64,000 nt of DNA. It comes from Natronococcus roseus (GTDB taxonomy: Archaea > Halobacteriota > Halobacteria > Halobacteriales > Natrialbaceae). Shown here one piece after another: positions 62,314 through 64,000 of this stretch; positions within the stretch are counted from its first letter, which is position 1, and each line of letters begins with the position of its first letter. Location of the stretch: positions 248,001 through 312,000 of the forward strand of contig NZ_JBHLJR010000006.1 in assembly GCF_043677095.1 (NCBI RefSeq), given 5' to 3'. The position numbers were made by a program, and so were the translations under genes. Below the pieces are notes generated by a model, which saw only the letters and a list, made by a program, of their open reading frames with translations, did not search any database and was not told the DNA's origin.

Positions 62314-62691
62314 CTACAGGTCCCGCTCGTGGGCGACGCGGGCGACATCGTCCTCGGCGATTTCGATCCGGAGCTCGGTCGCACCGTCGGGCTCGAGTTC
62401 GTCGAGCAGCCGGTCGCCGAACGCGCGGGCGAACCGCTCGGCGCTCGGGTTCGCGTCCTCGAACTCCGGCAGGTCGTTGAGCAGCCGATCCCGGTAGCGG
62501 TCGGCGACGGCGTCCATCGCGGCCGTCACCGCGTCGATGTCGACCAGGTACTCGAAGCGGTTCAGCTCCGGCCCCCGGAAGGTCGCCTCGACGGCAAAGT
62601 GATGGGAGTGGGGCGCTCCCTCCGGGCCCGGATCGGGAACGGTCAGGTAGTGTTGGGCGACGAGCGACCGGTCGACCGAGACGGCGTACAT
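62314..62691 (-). CDS. 6-pyruvoyl-tetrahydropterin synthase/QueD-like protein
   Basis: 125 residues, T-fold. His ligands H14 (VAQHYL) and the HSHH cluster (H28-H31) match the Zn site (H-x-HGH) of PTPS/QueD. The usual catalytic Cys just before HGH is absent (EGAPHSHH). NRFEYLVDIDAVTAAMDAV and NPSAERFARAFGD match the family's other strands and helices. Its place in a sugar cluster argues for a role other than queuosine or pterin. Confidence 0.82.
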   Translation of the reverse strand: MYAVSVDRSLVAQHYLTVPDPGPEGAPHSHHFAVEATFRGPELNRFEYLVDIDAVTAAMDAVADRYRDRLLNDLPEFEDANPSAERFARAFGDRLLDELEPDGATELRIEIAEDDVARVAHERDL

Positions 62692-62787
62692 GCGAGAGCC
62701 TACGAGGCGGATCCCGTAAACTGCTGTGCCGGAACGCCTCCGCGTGCCGTCGGAGCTCGTGTCGATCGTCGTCGCGGTCGGCGACCG

Positions 62788-63801
62788 TCAGTCGTACGTC
62801 AACAGCACCTGGATCGTCGACTCGGGCCGGTTCTCGAGGCGCTCGTAGGCCTCGTCGGCGTCCTCGAGCGGGAACTCGTGGGTTATCAGTCCGGGGAGCT
62901 CGAGCTCCCGAAGTCGATCCCAGGTCGTCTCGTGACGGCGGTCTCGATCCCACCGCCCGGAGAGGTCGGGCGCGATGGTGCTCACCTGGCTGCTCCGGAC
63001 GTCGATCCGATTGCGGTGGAAGCGACCGCCGAGGTCGACCGTCGCCGGCTTCGTCCCGTACCACGAGCCGACGAGGACCCGACCGTCGAACCCCGTCGTC
63101 GAGATCGCGTCGTCGAGCGCGTCGGGGTTGCCCGACAGCTCGTAGGTGAGATCCGCCCGTCCGCCGGCGACCTCGTCGAACCGCTCGGCGGCGTCGCCTC
63201 CCTCGGGATCGAGCGCCCGATCCGCGCCGAACGTCGCTGCGAGTTCGCGGCGCCGCTCGTACCGGTCGAAGACGACGAGTTCCTCGAGGGGGAAGCGGGC
63301 GAGCAGCGCCGTCGTCAGGAGGCCGACGACGCCCTGTCCGAACACGGCTACCCGTTCGCCCAGCAGCGGACGGCCATCGAGGACGAACGTGGCCGCCGTC
63401 TCGAGGGTCGCAAAGAGCGCGGCCTCGCGGGGGTCGACGGTCTCCGGAATCGGAAGCAGTTCGTCGGGGGAGCGACAGAAGTGGCTCTCGTGGGGGTTGT
63501 ACGCGAACACCTGGCGCTCGAGCCAGTCACCGTCGACCCGGTCGCCGACCGCGGTGACGGTGCCGACGGCCGCGTAGCCGTACGAAAGTGGGTAGGACAG
63601 ATCCCCGTTGAGAGCGTCGAGTTCGGCGTCGGCTTCGAGATCGGCGGGTGCCTCGCCCCGGTAGAGCAGTCCTTCTGTACCGGCGCTGATCGCCGAGACG
63701 GCCGTTCGGACCCGCACCTCGTCGGGGCCGGGTCCCGGAACCGGGGCGGTCCGAACGGCTACCGAGCCGGGGGCGGTAAAGGAGAGTCGACGCGCGTTCA
63801 T
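62788..63801 (-). CDS. MDR-superfamily zinc-type dehydrogenase
   Basis: 337 residues. SAISAGTEGLLYRGEAP start, YGYAAVGTVTAVGDRV (family hinge), VAVFGQGVVGLLTTALLARF (NAD(P) Rossmann). The structural zinc Cys cluster is missing, similar to BchC-type members. LTYELSGNPDALDDAI and DGRVLVGSWYG follow. It is the first gene of the leftward cluster after the phosphatidyltransferase-like gene; 96 bases precede the PTPS-like gene. Confidence 0.85.
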   Translation of the reverse strand: MNARRLSFTAPGSVAVRTAPVPGPGPDEVRVRTAVSAISAGTEGLLYRGEAPADLEADAELDALNGDLSYPLSYGYAAVGTVTAVGDRVDGDWLERQVFAYNPHESHFCRSPDELLPIPETVDPREAALFATLETAATFVLDGRPLLGERVAVFGQGVVGLLTTALLARFPLEELVVFDRYERRRELAATFGADRALDPEGGDAAERFDEVAGGRADLTYELSGNPDALDDAISTTGFDGRVLVGSWYGTKPATVDLGGRFHRNRIDVRSSQVSTIAPDLSGRWDRDRRHETTWDRLRELELPGLITHEFPLEDADEAYERLENRPESTIQVLLTYD

Positions 63802-63910
63802 CCGCCCCTCCCGGGGTCGGCGTCGACGTCAGCGGAGGCGTCCGGTTCGTGGTGGGGAGCAATCACGGTACGGGACGGTTCCGCGGGGAGATACTTGGTC
63901 GTTGTCCGTG

Positions 63911-64000
63911 CTACGGTAGGTCGTAGCCACAGACGGCGAGCCAGTCCCGACAGAAGTTCGCGAGGAACGGCACCGTGACGACCGCGGCGACCGCGTAGGA
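63911..64000 (-). CDS. Possible CDP-alcohol phosphatidyltransferase, C-terminal end only
   Basis: The last 29 codons read SYAVAAVVTVPFLANFCRDW and LAVCGYDLP, then TAG. A hydrophobic helix followed by FCRDWLAV resembles the C-terminus of haloarchaeal CDP-alcohol phosphatidyltransferases; the rest lies past the window. If correct, it would suit a lipid or inositol-type role for the cluster. Confidence 0.45.
   Translation of the reverse strand, partial: SYAVAAVVTVPFLANFCRDWLAVCGYDLP

Noticed and set aside
61942..63978. A 678-codon plus-strand open frame over the terminal cluster
   Set aside because: It is antisense to four well-supported genes and its product is V/D/R-rich with no family motif.

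Overview
The window is haloarchaeal chromosomal DNA. Proteins are strongly acidic, the DNA is GC-rich and full of CTCGAG-type codon pairs, and starts are mostly leaderless with TATA-like boxes about 27 bases upstream. Archaeal-type MetK, ThiI, ribosomal protein L11, Tat lipoprotein signals and haloarchaea-only families (HEWD, Bat-type HTH, halophilic Dps) agree. The CTCGAG-rich style suggests the Natrialbaceae group; that is inference.

Region by region. 1-16000 is mostly metabolism and RNA maintenance: the end of a fructosamine kinase, aconitase, AlaX, a DUF255 thioredoxin-like protein, a thioredoxin, Leu/Phe/Val dehydrogenase, cysteine synthase, a lipoprotein, ThiI, a DapA/KDG-aldolase family enzyme, an MFS transporter, MetK and a CYTH protein. 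An FKBP isomerase follows. 17100-19400 is an A/T-richer island holding selO, with related short inverted repeats and a MITE-like palindromic element. 19404-23390 is a ferric-iron-type ABC system in which both permease halves and the ATPase are one polypeptide. pyrBI, a GTG-start universal stress protein, an aspartate-repeat PRC-barrel protein and an enoyl-CoA hydratase/isomerase follow, then two Bat-type HTH regulators around MobB and a composite histidine kinase. tRNA-Lys(CTT) has a duplicated 3' end beside it.

33211-40000 holds a TrkA-N/DHH phosphoesterase, a PRC-barrel protein and an acetate-CoA ligase operon. 38297-43103 is a zinc/manganese uptake locus: ZnuB-, ZnuC- and ZnuA-like proteins plus two Tat lipoproteins. 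The same roughly 115-residue domain is inserted in the ZnuA-like protein and makes up each lipoprotein. His clusters are full in one copy, partial in the ZnuA copy and lost in the third. I think this is the most novel system here. Further on are Dps with a palindrome upstream, a 55-residue protein behind a DtxR-type box (TTAGGT-AG-ACCTAA), a macro-domain protein, PurM and a TraB/M50 membrane pair.

50600-60210 has small housekeeping genes, ATP-type PEP carboxykinase, a very acidic secreted protein with five evenly spaced hydrophobic beta-like motifs, HEWD, CutA and L11. 60296-64000 is a leftward cluster (MDR dehydrogenase, PTPS/QueD-like protein without the usual Cys, GT4 glycosyltransferase, methyltransferase), preceded by a cut-off gene resembling CDP-alcohol phosphatidyltransferase.

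Metal handling is a recurring theme (Fe ABC, Zn ABC and lipoproteins, Dps, DtxR box). All identifications are by reading motifs; no database search was run.
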